Source: Aristolochia californica (Eukaryota; Streptophyta; Magnoliopsida; Piperales; Aristolochiaceae). Taken from it: a stretch of 64,000 bases of DNA. The DNA lies in contig JARWKL010000007.1 in the NCBI GenBank assembly GCA_029961685.1, positions 24,685,013 to 24,749,012 on the forward strand, written 5' to 3'. The translations under genes were made by a program, and so were the position numbers. Each line of letters starts with the position of its first letter. Within the stretch, counting starts at the first letter, position 1. Shown here piece by piece: positions 23,589 to 36,286 of the stretch. A model generated the notes under the pieces. The model ran no database searches. It saw only the letters and a list, made by a program, of their open reading frames with translations, and was not told the DNA's origin.

Positions 23589-25534
23589 ACATGTGTGGAC
23601 GAAATCTCTTTTTTGCAAAATTCCAAGCTATTAGGGTTAAACTAGTGGAATTTCCCAAAATTGGATAACAAAACTTTTGTGTTCAATTCTGTTGGGTGAA
23701 TATATTTTATTTATTTATATTTTTTATTGTTTTAAAATTTTTTCATACATCAACTATAAAATTTTCATTTTGTTTTAAGCTTTTTGCGTTGTTCGTTTTC
23801 GGGATGAAGGGAGAGCGAAAAGTCAAAGTTTTGATTTAAGAAAAAAGTGTACATCTAAAATGGAAAAGCACAATGAACAATTGTAGGGAGAGATAATTCG
23901 AAAGAGTGTTTGTAATTTTTAGGGATTGTAAGCTCTTTTTAGTTTTTATATCTCAGGTTTTGCAATCGTCGGGAAAAATTGGTGGCAGACGATTTTCAAC
24001 TGAGTGTTGAATTGCAATCCATAAGTCATTTCATACAAAATAATGACTTGTTAGACTCGGGTAAATATCCCACCACACTTTCACTTGAGAATTTAATGAG
24101 CGTTTGTTATTCTCTTTAAAATCTTTGGATCCAGAGGTCATTTGAATCTTTAACATGTTTCAAGAATGCATATCCATTTTTAAAACATGTGTTGAAAAAA
24201 TCTCCTTCTTGTAAAATTCCAAGCTTAATAGGGTTGGACTGATGGAATTTCCCAAACTTGGATAACAAAACTTTTGTGTTCATTTGTGGTGTGTGAATAG
24301 ATATTTTTTATTTGTATTAGTTATTATTTTAAATATTTTCCACACATCTCCTATAAAAATTTTATTTTGTTGAGATCTTTTTTGCCTTTTTTGTTTACGG
24401 GATGAAGGGGGAACGTAAACTCAAAGTTCTGATTTAAGAAAAAAGTGTACATCTAAAATGGAAATGCACAATCCACAAATGTAGAGAGAGATATTTCCAA
24501 AGAGTGTTTGTATCTTTTAGGGATCGTATGATATTTTTTCTTTTTTATATCTATGGTTTTGCAATCGTCGGGAAACGGGGTAGGCGGGCGATTTTTAACT
24601 GAGTGTTGACTTCAAATCCATAAGTCATTTCTTACAAAAATATAGCCTGTTACGCATGACAAATCACTTTACAATCATCTATGATTGTTAGCTCAACTTT
24701 TTGAATATGGGCAAAATAATGGCATGTTTGACTCGGGCAAATTTCCCACCGCACGTTCACTTGAGAATTTATTGAGCGTTTGTTATTCTCCTTAAAAGCT
24801 TTGGATCCATAGGTCATTTGAATTTCTAATATGTTTCAGGCATGCATATCCATTTTTAAAACATGTGTAGAAAAAATCTCTTTCATGTAAAATTCAAAGA
24901 TATTAGTTTTGGATTAGTGAAATTTCCCAAACTTGGATAACAAAACTTTTGTGTTCATTTGTTGTGTGTGAATAAATTTTCTTCATTTACTTTTTTTATT
25001 GTTTTAAACTTTTTCCGTACACCAACTATGAAATTTTCATTGTGTTGTGATCTATTTGCCTTTTTTGTTTACGGGATGAAGGGAGAGCGAAAAGTCAAAG
25101 TTTTGATTTAAGAAAAATGTGTACATCTAAAATGGAAATGCACAATGCACATATGTAGAGAGAGATAATTCTAAAGAGTCTCTCTAAGTTTTAGGGATTG
25201 TAAGCACCTTTTTGTTTTAATATCTCAGGTTTGGCAATCGTCGGGAAAAATGGGTTGCGGAGGATTTTTAACTGAGTGTTAAATTGCAATCCATAAGTCA
25301 TTTCATACAAAAATATAGCCCGTTACGCATGATAAATCACATTACAATCACCTATGATTAATTATGTCAGCTTTTTGCAAATGGGCAAAATAATGACATG
25401 TTTGACTCGGGTAAATATCCCACCGCAAGTTCACTTGAGAATTTAATGAGCGTTTGTTATTCTCTTTAAAATTTTTGCATCCATAGCCTATTTGCATCTT
25501 TAACATGTTTCAAACATGCATATCCATTTTTAAA
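23589..25534 (+). repeat. HOR unit A-B-C with 77-bp deletion in A
   Basis: A (23589-24184) is 596 bp. Its sequence jumps from TTTCATACAAAA straight to TAATGACTTGTTAG at about 24036-24040, losing the ATATAGCCC to GGGC segment and one dyad. The missing segment is flanked by CAAAA on both sides. B starts 24185, C 24861; C carries the CTCTCTAAG variant near 25180. Confidence 0.94.
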
Positions 25535-26883
25535 ACATGTGTGGATGAAATCTCTTTCTTGCAAAATTCCAAGCTATTAGGGTTAAACTAGTGGAATTTC
25601 CCAAAATTGGATAACAAAAATTTTGTGTTCATTTGTGTTGGGTGAATAAATTTTATTTATTTATATTTTTTATTGTTTTAAATTATTTCCATACATCAAC
25701 TATAAAATTTTCATTTTGTTGTAAGCTTTTTGCCTTGTTTGTTTTCGGGATGAAGGGAGAGCGAAAAGTCAAAGTTTTGATTTAAGAAAAAACTGTACAT
25801 CTAAAATGGAAAAGCACAATGCACAATTGTATGGACAGATAATTCCAAAGAGTGTCTGTAATTTTTGGGGATTGTAAGCTCTTTTTAGTTTTTATATCTC
25901 AGGTTTTGCAATTGTCTGGAAAAATTGGAGGAAGAGGATTTTTAACTGACTGTTGAATTGCAATCCATAATTCATTTCATACAAAAATATAGCCCGTTAC
26001 GCATGATAAATCACTTTACAATCATCAATGAATGTTAGATCAAATTTTTGAAAATGGGCAAAATAATGACTTGTTACTCTCGGGTAAATATCCCACCGCA
26101 CGTTCACTTGAGAATTTAATGAGCGTTTGTTATTCTCTTTAAAAGCTTTGGATACATAGGTCATTTGAATCTTTAACTTGTTTCAAGCATGCATATCCAT
26201 TTTTAAAACATGTGTAGAAAAAATTTCCTTCATGTAAAATTCCAAGCTTAATAGGGTTGGACTAATGGAATTTTCCAAACTTGGATAACAAAACTTTTGT
26301 GTTCATTTGTGGTGTGTGAAAAGATATTTTTTATTTGCATTAGTTATTATTTTAAATACTTTCCACACATCAAATATAAAATTTCTATTTTGTTGAGATC
26401 TTTTTTGCCTATTTTGTTTACGGGATGAAGGGGGAGCGTAAACTCAAAGTTCTGATTTAAGAAAATAGTGTACATCTAAAATGGAAATGCACAATGCACA
26501 AATGTAGAGAGAGATATTTCCAAAGAGTGTCTGTATGTTTTAGTGTTCATATGCTGTTTTTTCGTTTTTAAATCTAAAGTTTTGCAATGGTCGGGAAATG
26601 GGGGAGGCAGGCGATTTTTAACTGGGTGTTGACTTCAAATCAATAAGTTATTTCTTACAAAAATATAGCCCGTTACGCATGACAAATCATTTTACAAACA
26701 TCTATGATTGTTAGCTCAGCTTTTTACGAATGGGCAAAATAATGACATGTTTGACTCGGGTAAATATCCCACCGCAAGTTCACTTGAGAATTTAATGAGC
26801 GTTTGTTATTCTCTTTAAAAGCTTTGCATCCATAGCTCATTTGCATCTTTAACATGTTTCAAACATGCATATCCATTTTTAAA
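25535..26883 (+). repeat. Two-monomer HOR variant A - B/C
   Basis: A starts 25535. The second unit (26208) is B up to GTTAGCTCA and C from GCTTTTTACGAATGGGC, with the crossover inside the shared TCA at 26716-26718. It ends as C (GTTTCAAACATGC), so the next unit is A. The private variants CAATGGTCGGGAAATG and CAATAAGTTATTTC recur in the hybrid at 31602. Confidence 0.93.
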
Positions 26884-28906
26884 ACATGTGTGGATGAAAT
26901 CTCTTTCTTGCAAAATTCCAAGCTATTAGGGTTAAAGTAGTGGAATTTCCCAAAATTGGATAACAAAACTTTTGTGTTCATTTGTGTTGGGTGAATAAAT
27001 TTTCTTAATTTATATTTGTTAATTTTTAAAATTATTTCCATACATCAATTATAAAATTTTCATTTTGTTGTATGCTTTTTGCCTTGTTTGTTTTTGGGAT
27101 GAAGGGAGAGCGAAAAGTCAAAGTTTTCATTTAAGAAAAAAGTGTACACCTAAAATGGAAAAGCACAATGCACAATTGTTTGGAGAGATAATTCCAAAGA
27201 GTGTCTGTAATTTTTAGGGATTGTAAGCTCTTTTTAGTTTTTATTTCTCAGGTTTTGCAATCGTCTGGAAAAATTGGATGAAGAGGATTTTTAACTGACT
27301 ATTGAATTGCAATCCATAAGTCATTTCATACTAAAATATAGCCCGTTACGCATGATAAATCACTTTACAATCATCTACGATTGTTAGATCAAATTTTTGA
27401 AAATGGGCAAAATAATGACTTGTTAGACTCGGGTAAATATCCCACCGAACGTTCACTTGAGAATTTAATGAGCATTTATTATTCTCTTTAAAAGCTTTGG
27501 ATCCATAGGTCATTTGAATCTTAAAAAGCTTCAAGCATGCATATCCATTTTTAAAACATGTGTAGAAAAAATCTCCTTCATGTAAAATTCCAAGCTTAAG
27601 AGGGTTGGACTAATGGAATTTCCCAAACTGGGATAACAAAACTTTTGTGTTCATTTGTGGTGTGTGAATAGATATTTTTTATTTACATTAGTTATTATTT
27701 TAAATATTTTCCTCACATCAACTATAAAAATTTTATTTTGTTGTGATCTTTTTTGCCTTTTTTGTTTACGGGATGAAGGGGGAACGAAAACTCAAAGTTC
27801 TGATTTAAGAAAAAAGTGTACATGTATAATGGAAATGCACAATGCACAAATGTAGAGAGAGATATTTCCAAAGAGTGCCAGTATGTTTTAGGGATCATAT
27901 GCACTTTTTCGCTTTTATATCTAAGGTTTTGCAATTGTCGGCAAAACGAGGGAGGCGGGCGATTTTTAACTGAGTGTTGACTTCAAATACATAAGTCATT
28001 TCTTACAAAAATATAGCCCGTTACTCATGACAAATCACTTTACAATCACCTATGATTGTTAGCTCAACATTTTGAATATGGGCAAAATAATGGCTTGTTT
28101 GACTCGGGCAAATATCCTACCACACGTTCACTTGAAAATTTAATGAGCGTTTGTTATTCTCTTTAAAAGCTTTGGATCCATAGGTCATTTGAATCTTTAA
28201 CATGTTTCTGGCTTGCATATCCATTTTTAAAACATGTGTAGAAAAAATCTCCTTTATGTAAAATTCCAAGATATTAGTTTTGGACTAGTGGAATTTCCCA
28301 AACTTGGATAGCAAAACTTTTGTGTTCCTTTGTGGTGTGTGAATAGATTTTCTTCACTTACTCTTTTTATTGTTTTAAACTTTTTCCGTACATCAACTAT
28401 GAAATTTTCATTTTGCTGTGATCTATTTCCCTTTTTTGTTTACGGGATGAAGGGAGAGCGAAAAACTCGAAGTTTTGATCTAAGAAAAATGTGTACATCT
28501 AAAACGAAAATGCACAATGCACATATGTAGAGAGAGATAAATCCAAAGAGTGTCTGTAATTTTTAGGGATTGTAAGCACCTTTTCGTGTTTATATCTCAG
28601 GTTTTGCAATTGTTGGGAAAAATGGGTTGCGGAGGATTTTTAACTGAGTGTTGAATTGCAATCCATAAGTCATTTCTTACAAAAATATAGCCCGTTACGC
28701 ATGATAAATCACATTACAATCACCTATAATTAATTATGTCAGCTTTTTGCAAATGGGCAAAATAATGGCATGTTTGACTCGGGTAAATATCCCACCGCAA
28801 GTTCACTTGAGAATTTAATGAGCGTTTGTTATTCTCTTTAAAAGCTTTGCATCCATAGCTCATTTGCATATTTAACATGTTTCAAACATGCATATCCATT
28901 TTTAAA
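26884..28906 (+). repeat. HOR unit A-B-C
   Basis: A starts 26884, B 27556, C 28232. A has TTGTTTGGAGAGATAATTCC and CTTAAAAAGCTTCAAGC (the usual AACATGTTTC replaced). B has GTACATGTATAATGG and the patch GATCATATGCAC, TTTTTCGCTTTT, ATTGTCGGCAAAACGAGGG, which is found in identical form in B at 15506. Confidence 0.94.
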
Positions 28907-30928
28907 ACATGTGTGGATGAAATCTCTTTCTTGCAAAATTCCAAGCTATTAGGGTTAAACTAGTGGAATTTCCCAAAATTGGATAACAAAAATTTTGTGT
29001 TCATTTGTGTTGGGTGAATAAATTTTCTTTATTTATATTTGTTATTGTTTTAAATTATTTCCATACATCAACTATAAAATTTTCATTTTGTTGTAAGCTT
29101 TTTGCCTTGTTTGTTTTCGGGATGAAAGGAGAGCGAAAAGTCAAAGTTTTGATTTAAGAAAAAAGTGTACATCTAAAATGGAAATGCACAATGCACAATT
29201 GTATGGACAGATAATTCCAAAGAGTGTCTGTAATTTTTTGGGATTGTAAGCTCTTTTTAGTTTTTATATCTCAGGATTTGCAATCGTCTGGAAAAATTGG
29301 TGGATGAGGATTTTTAACTGACTGTTGAATTGCAATCCATAAGTCATTTCATACTAAAATATAGCCCGTTACGCATGATAAATCACTTTACAATCATCTA
29401 TGATTGTTAGATCAAATTTTTGAAAATGGGCAAAATAATGACTTGTTAGACTCGGGTAAATATCCCACCGCACGTTCACTTGAGAATTTAATGAGCATTT
29501 TTTATTCTCTTTAAAAGCTTTGGATCCATAGGTCATTTGAATCTTAAAAAGCTTCAAGCATGCATATCCATTTTTAAAACATGTGTAGAAAAAATCTCCT
29601 TCATGTAAAATTCCAAGCTTAATAGGGTTGGACTATTGGAATTTCCCAAACTTGGATAAGAAAACTTTTGTGTTCATTTGTTGTGTGTGAATAGATATTT
29701 TTTATTTACATTAGTTATTATTTTAAATATTTTCCAGACATCAACTATAAAATTTTTATTTTGTTGTGATCTTTTTTGCCTTTTTTGTTTACGGGATGAA
29801 GGTGGAGCGAAAACTCAAAGTTCTGATTTAAGAAAAAAGTGTACATCTGAAACGGAAATGCACAATGCACAAATGTAGAGAGAGATATTTCCAAAGAGTG
29901 TCTGTATGTTTTAGGGACTGTATGCACTTTTTTGTTTTTATATCTAAGGTTTTGACATCTTCGGGAAACGGGGGAGGCGGGCGATTTTTAACTGACTGTT
30001 GACTTCAAATACATAAGTCATTTCGTAGAAAAATATAGCCCGTTACGCATGACAAATCACTTTACAATCACCTATTATTGTTAGCTCACCTTTTTGAATA
30101 TGGGCAAAATAATGGCTTGTTTGACTCGGGCAATTATCCCACCGCACGTGTACTTGAAAATTTAATGAGCGTTTGTTATTCTCTTTAAAAGCTTTGGATC
30201 CATAGGTCATTTGAATCTTTTACATGTTTCTGGCATGCATATCCATTTTTAAAACATGTGTAGAAAAAATCTCCTTTATGTAAAATTCCAAGATATTAGT
30301 TTTGGACTAGTGGAATTTCCAAAACTTGGATAACAAAACTTTTGTGTTCATTTTTGGTGTGTGAATAAATTTTCTTCATTTACTTTTTTTATTGTTTTAA
30401 ACTTTTTCCGTACACCAACTATGAAATTTTCATTTTGCTGTGATCTATTCGCCTTTTTAGTTTACGAGTGAAGTGAGAGCGAAAAACTCGAAGTTTTGAT
30501 TGAAGAAAAATGTGTACATCTAAAACGGAAATGCACAATGCACATATGTAGAGAGAGATAATTCCAAAGAGTTTCTCTAATTTTTAGGGATTGTAAGCAC
30601 CTTTTTGTTTTTATATCTCAGGTTTGGCAATCGTCGGGAAAAATGGGTTGCGGAGGATTTTTAACTGAGTGTTGAATTGCAATCCATAAGTCATTTCATA
30701 CAAAAAATATAACCCGTTATGCAAGATAAATCACATTACAATCATCTATGATTAATTATGTCAGCTTTTTGCAAATGGGCAAAATAATGGCTTGTTTGAC
30801 TCGGGTAAATATCTCACCGCAAGTTCATTTGAGAATTTAATAAGCGTTTGTTATTCTCTTTAAAAGCTTTGCATCCATAGCTCATTTGCGTCTTTAACAT
30901 GTTTCAAACATGCAAATCCATTTTTAAA
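28907..30928 (+). repeat. HOR unit A-B-C
   Basis: A starts 28907, B 29579, C 30254. A shares GTATGGACAGATAATTCC with A at 25535 but CTTAAAAAGCTTCAAGC with A at 26884, so it is itself a mosaic. C has TTTACGAGTGAAGTGAGAGC, one base shorter than usual. Confidence 0.93.
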
Positions 30929-32277
30929 ACATGTGTGGACGAAATCTCTTTCTTGCAAAATTCCAAGCTATTAGGGTTAAACTAGTGGAATTTCCCAAAA
31001 TTGGATAACAAAACTTTAGTGTTCATTTGCGTTGGGTTAATAAATTTTCTTTATTTATATTTTTTAATGTTTTAAAATTTTTGCATACATCCACTATAAA
31101 ATTATCATTTTGTTGTAAGCTTTTTGCCTTGTTTGTTTTCGGGATGAAGGGAGAGCGAAAAGTCAAAGTTATGATTTATGAAAAAAGTGTATATCTAAAA
31201 TGGAAAAGCACAATGCACAATTGTAGGAAGAGATAATTCCAAAGAGTGTCTGTAATTTTTTGTGATTGTAAGCTCTTTCTAGTTTTTATATCTCAGGTTT
31301 TGCAATCGTCGGGAAAAATTGGTGGCAGAGGATTTTTAATTGAGTGTTGAATTGCAATCCATAAGTCATTTCATACAAAAATATAGCCCGTTACGATTGA
31401 TAAATCACTTTACAATCATAAATGATTGTTAGATCAAATTTTTGAAAATGGGCAAAATATTGACTTGTAAGACTCGGGCAAATATCCCACCGCACGTTCA
31501 CTTGAGAATTTAATGAGCGTTTGTTATTCTCTTTAAAAGCTTTGGATCCAGAGGTCATTTGAATCTTTAACATGTTCCAAGCATGCATATCCATTTTTAA
31601 AACATGTGTAGAAAAAATCTCCTTTATGTAAAATTCCAACCTTAATAGGGTTGGCCTAATGGAATTTCCCAAACTTGGATAACAAAACTTTTGTATTCAT
31701 TTGTGGTGTGTGAATAGATATTTTTTATTTGCATTAGTTATTATTTTAAATACTTTCCACACATCAACTATAAAATTTCTATTTTGTTGAGATCTTTTTT
31801 GCCTATTTTATTTACGGGATGAAGGGGGAGCGTAAACTCAAAGTTCTGATTTAAGAAAAAAGTGTACATCTAAAATGGAAATGCACAATGCACAAATGTA
31901 GAGAGAGATATTTCCACAGAGTGTCTGTATGTTTTAGGGATCGTATGCTCTTTTTTCGTTTTTATATCTAAAGTTTTGCAATGGTCGGGAAATGGGGGAG
32001 GCAGGCGATTTTTAACTGAGTGTTGACTTCAAATCAATAAGTTATTTCTTACAAAAATATAGCCCCTTACGCATGACAAATCATTTTACAAACATCTATG
32101 ATTGTTAGCTCAGCTTTTTACGAATGGGCAAAATAATGACATGTTTGACTCGGGTAAATATCCCACCGCAAGTTCATTTGAGAATTTAATGAGCGTTTGT
32201 TATTCTCTTTAAAAGCTTTGCATCCATAGCTCATTTGCATCTTTAACATGTTTCAAACATGCATATCCATTTTTAAA
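30929..32277 (+). repeat. Two-monomer HOR variant A - B/C, second instance
   Basis: A starts 30929; the B/C hybrid (31602) repeats the exact crossover of the unit at 26208 (TCA at 32110-32112), 5,394 bp or eight monomers downstream. It is therefore a copy of the same recombination product, not an independent event. Confidence 0.93.
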
Positions 32278-34298
32278 ACATGTGTGGATGAAATCTCTTT
32301 CTTGCAAAATTCCAAGCTATTAGGGTTAAACTAGTGGAATTTCCCAAAATTGGATAGCAAAACTTTTGTGTTCATTTGTGTTGGGTGAATAAATTTTCTT
32401 AATTTATATTTGTTACTTTTTTAAATTAATTCCATACATCAACTATAAAATTTTCATTTTGTTGTATACTTTTTGCCTTGTTTGTTTTCGGGATGAAGGG
32501 AGAGCGAAAAGTCAATGTTTTGATTTAAGAAAAAAGTGTACACCTAAAATGGAAAACCACAATGCACAATTGTTTGGAGAGATAATTCCAAAGAGTGTCT
32601 GTAATTTTTAGGGATTGTAAGCTCTTTTTAGTTTTTATTTCTCAGGTTTTGCAATCGTCGGGAAAAATTGGTGGAAGAGGATTTTTAACTGACTATTGAA
32701 TTGCAATCCATAAGTCATTTCATACTAAAATATAGCCCGTTGCGCATGATAAATCACTTTACAATCATCTATGATTGTTAGATCAAATTTTTGAAAATGG
32801 GCAAAATAATGACTTGTTAGACTCGGGTAAATATCCCACCGAACGTTCACTTGAGAATTTAATGAGCATTTATTATTCTCTTTAAAAGCTTTGGATCCAT
32901 AGGTCGTTTGAATCTTAAAAAGTTTCAAGCATGCATATCCATTTTTAAAACATGTGTAGAAAAAATCTCCTTCATGTAAAATTCCAAGCTTAATAGGGTT
33001 GGACTAATGGAATTTCCCAAAGTTGGATAACAAAACTTTTGTGTTCATTTGTGGTGTGTGAATAGATATTTTTTATTTACATTAGTTATTATTTTAAATA
33101 TTTTCCTCACATCAACTATAAAATTTTTATTTTTTAGTGATCTTTTTTGCCTTTTTTGTTTATGGGATGAAGGGGGAGTGAAAACTCAAAGTTGTGATTT
33201 AAGAAAAAAGTGTACATGTAAAATGGAAATGCACAATGCAAAAATGTAGAGAGAGATATTTCCAAAGAGTGTCTGTATGTTTTAGGGATCGTACGCACTT
33301 TTTCGCTTTTATATCTAAGGTTTTGCAATCGTCGGCAAAACGGGGGAGGGTGGCGATTTTTAACTGACTGTTGACTTCAAATACATAAGTCATTTCTTAC
33401 AAAAATATAGCCCGTTACGCATGACAAATCACTTTACAATCACCTATGATTGTTAGCTCAACATTTTGAATATGGGCAAAATAATGGCTTGTTTGACTCG
33501 GGCAAATATCCCACCACATGTTCACTTGAAAATTTAATGAGTGTTTGTTATTCTCTTTAAAAGGTTTGGATCCATAGGTCGTTTGAATCTTTAACATGTT
33601 TCTGGCATGCATATCCATTTTTAAAACATGTGTAGAAAAAATCTCCTTTATGTAAAATTCCAAGATATTAGTTTTGGACTAGTGGAATTTCCCAAACTTG
33701 GATAACAAAACTTTTGTGTTCATTTGTGGTGTGTGAATAGATTTTCTTCATTTACTTTTTTTATTGTTTTAAACTTTTTCCGTACATCAACTATGAAATT
33801 TTCATTTTGCTGTGATCTATTTGCCTTTTTTGTTTACGGGATGAAGGGAGAGCGAAAAACTCGAAGTTTTGATCTAAGAAAAATGTGTACATCTAAAACG
33901 GAAATCCACAATGCACATATGTAGAGAGAGATCATTCCAAAGAGTGTCTGTAATTTTTAGGGATTGTAAGCACCTTTTCGTGTTTATATCTTACGTTTTG
34001 CAATTGTTGGGAAAAATGGGTTGCGGAGGATTTTTAACCGAGTGTTGAATTGCAATTCATAAGTCATTTCATACGAAAATATAGCCCGATACGCCTAATA
34101 AATCACATTAAAATCATCTATGATTAGTTATGTCAGCTTTTTGCTAATAGGCAAAATAATGGCATGTTTTACTTGGGTACATATCCCACCGCAAGTTCAC
34201 TTGAGAATTTAATGAGCGTTTGTTATTCTCTTTAAAAGCTTTGCATCCAGCTCATTTGCATCTTTAACATGTTTCAAACATGCATATCCATTTTTAAA
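32278..34298 (+). repeat. HOR unit A-B-C, related to 26884-28906
   Basis: A starts 32278, B 32950, C 33626. A has TTGTTTGGAGAGATAATTCC and CTTAAAAAGTTTC; B has GTACATGTAAAATGG and GTCGGCAAAACGGGGG; C has CGTGTTTATATC. These place it as the partner of 26884-28906 in an eight-monomer duplication. B also has TTTTTTAGTGATC in place of TTTGTTGTGATC. Confidence 0.94.
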
Positions 34299-36286
34299 AC
34301 ATATGTGGATGAAATCTCTTTCTTGCAAAATTCCAAGTTATTAGGGTTAAACTAGTGGATTTTCCCAAAACTGGATAACAAAACTTTTGTGTTCATTTGT
34401 GTTGGGTGAATAAATTTTCTTTATTTATATTTGTTATTGTTTTAAACTTTTATCATACATCAACTATAAAATTTTCATTTTATTGTAAGCTTTTTGCCTT
34501 GTTTGTTTTCGGGATGAAGGGAGAGCGAAAAGTAAAAGTTTTGATTTATGAAAAAAGTGTACATCTAAAATGGAAAAGTACAATGCACAATTGTAGGGAG
34601 AGATAATTCCAAAGAGTATCTATAATTTTTAGGGATTTTAAGCTCTTTTTAGTTTTTATATCTCTGGTTTTGCAGTCATCGGGAAAAATTGGTGGCAGAG
34701 GATTTTTAACTGAGTGTTGAATTGCTATCCATAAGTCGTTTCATACAAAAATATAGTCCGTTACGCATGATAAATCACTTCACAATCATCTATGATTGTT
34801 AGATCAAATTTTTGAAAATAGGCAAAATTATGACTTGTTAGACTCGGGTAAATATCCCACCGCACGTTCACTTGAGAATTTAATGAGTGTTTGTTATTCT
34901 CTTTAAAAGCTTTGGATCCATAGGTCATTTGAATCTTTAACACGTTTCAAGCAAGCATATACATTTGTAAAACATGTGAAGAAAAAATCTCCTTCATGTA
35001 AAATTCCAATCTTAATAGGGTTGGACTAATGGAATTTCCCAAACTTGGATAACAAAACTTTTGTGTTCATTTGTGGTGTGTGAATAGATATTTTTTATTT
35101 ACATTAGTTATTATTTTAAATATTTTCCACACATCAACTATAAAGTTTACGGGATGAAGGGGGAGCGAATACTCAAAGTTCTGATATAAGAAAAAAGTGT
35201 ACATCTAAAATGGAAATGCACAATGCACAAAACTAGAGAGAGATATTTCCATAGAGTGTTTCTATGTTTTAGGGATTGTATGCACTTTTTCGTTTTTATA
35301 TCAAAGGTTTTGCAATCGTCGGGAAACGGGGGAGGCGGGTGATTTTTAACTAAGTGTTGACTTCAAATCCATAAGTCCTTTCTTACAAAAAAAATAGCCC
35401 GTTACGCATGACAAATCACTTTAAAATCACCTATGATTGTTAGCTCAACATTTCGAATATGGGCAAAATAATGGCTTGTTTGACTCGGGCAAATATCCCA
35501 CCGCACGTTCACTCGAGAATTTAATGAGCATTTGTTATTCTCTTTAAAAGCTTTGGATCCATGGGTCATTTGAATCTTTAACATATTTCTGGCATGCAAA
35601 TCCATTTTTAAAACATGTGTAGAAAAAATCTTCTTCATGTAAAATTCCATGATATTAGTTTTGGACTAGTGGAATTTCCCAAACTTGGATAACAAAACTT
35701 TTGTGTTCATTTGTGGTGTGTGAATAAATTTTCTTCATTTACTTTTTTTATTGATTTAAACTTTTCCCGTACACCAACTATGAAATTTTCATTTTGCTGT
35801 GATCTATTTGCCTTTTTTGTTTACGGGATGAAGGGAGAGCGAAAAACTCAAAGTTTTGATTTAAGAAAAATGTGTACATCTAAAACGGAAATGCACAATG
35901 CACATATGTAGAGAGAGATAATTCCGAAGAGTGTCTATAATTTTTAGGGATTGTAAGCACCTTTTCGTTTTCATATCTCAGCTTTTGCAATTGTCGGGAA
36001 AAATGGGTTGCAAAGGATTTTTAACTGAGTGTTGAATTGCAATCAATAAGTCATTTCATGAAAAAATATAGCCCGTTACGCATGATAAATCACATTACAA
36101 TCATCTACGATTAATTATGTCAGCTTTTTGCAAATGGGCAAAATAATGGCATGTTTGACTCGGGTAAATATCCCACCGCAAGTTCACTTGAGAATTTAAT
36201 GAGCGTTTGTTATTCTCTTTAAAAGCTTTGCATCCATAGCTCTTTGCATCTTTAACATGTTTCAAACATCCATATCCATTTTTAAA
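34299..36286 (+). repeat. HOR unit A-B-C with 35-bp deletion in B
   Basis: A starts 34299 (box ACATATGT), B 34972 (box ACATGTGAAG), C 35613. B is 641 bp: CAACTATAAA is joined to GTTTACGGGATG at 35144/35145, losing the T-rich GATCTTTTTTGCC block. Confidence 0.94.
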
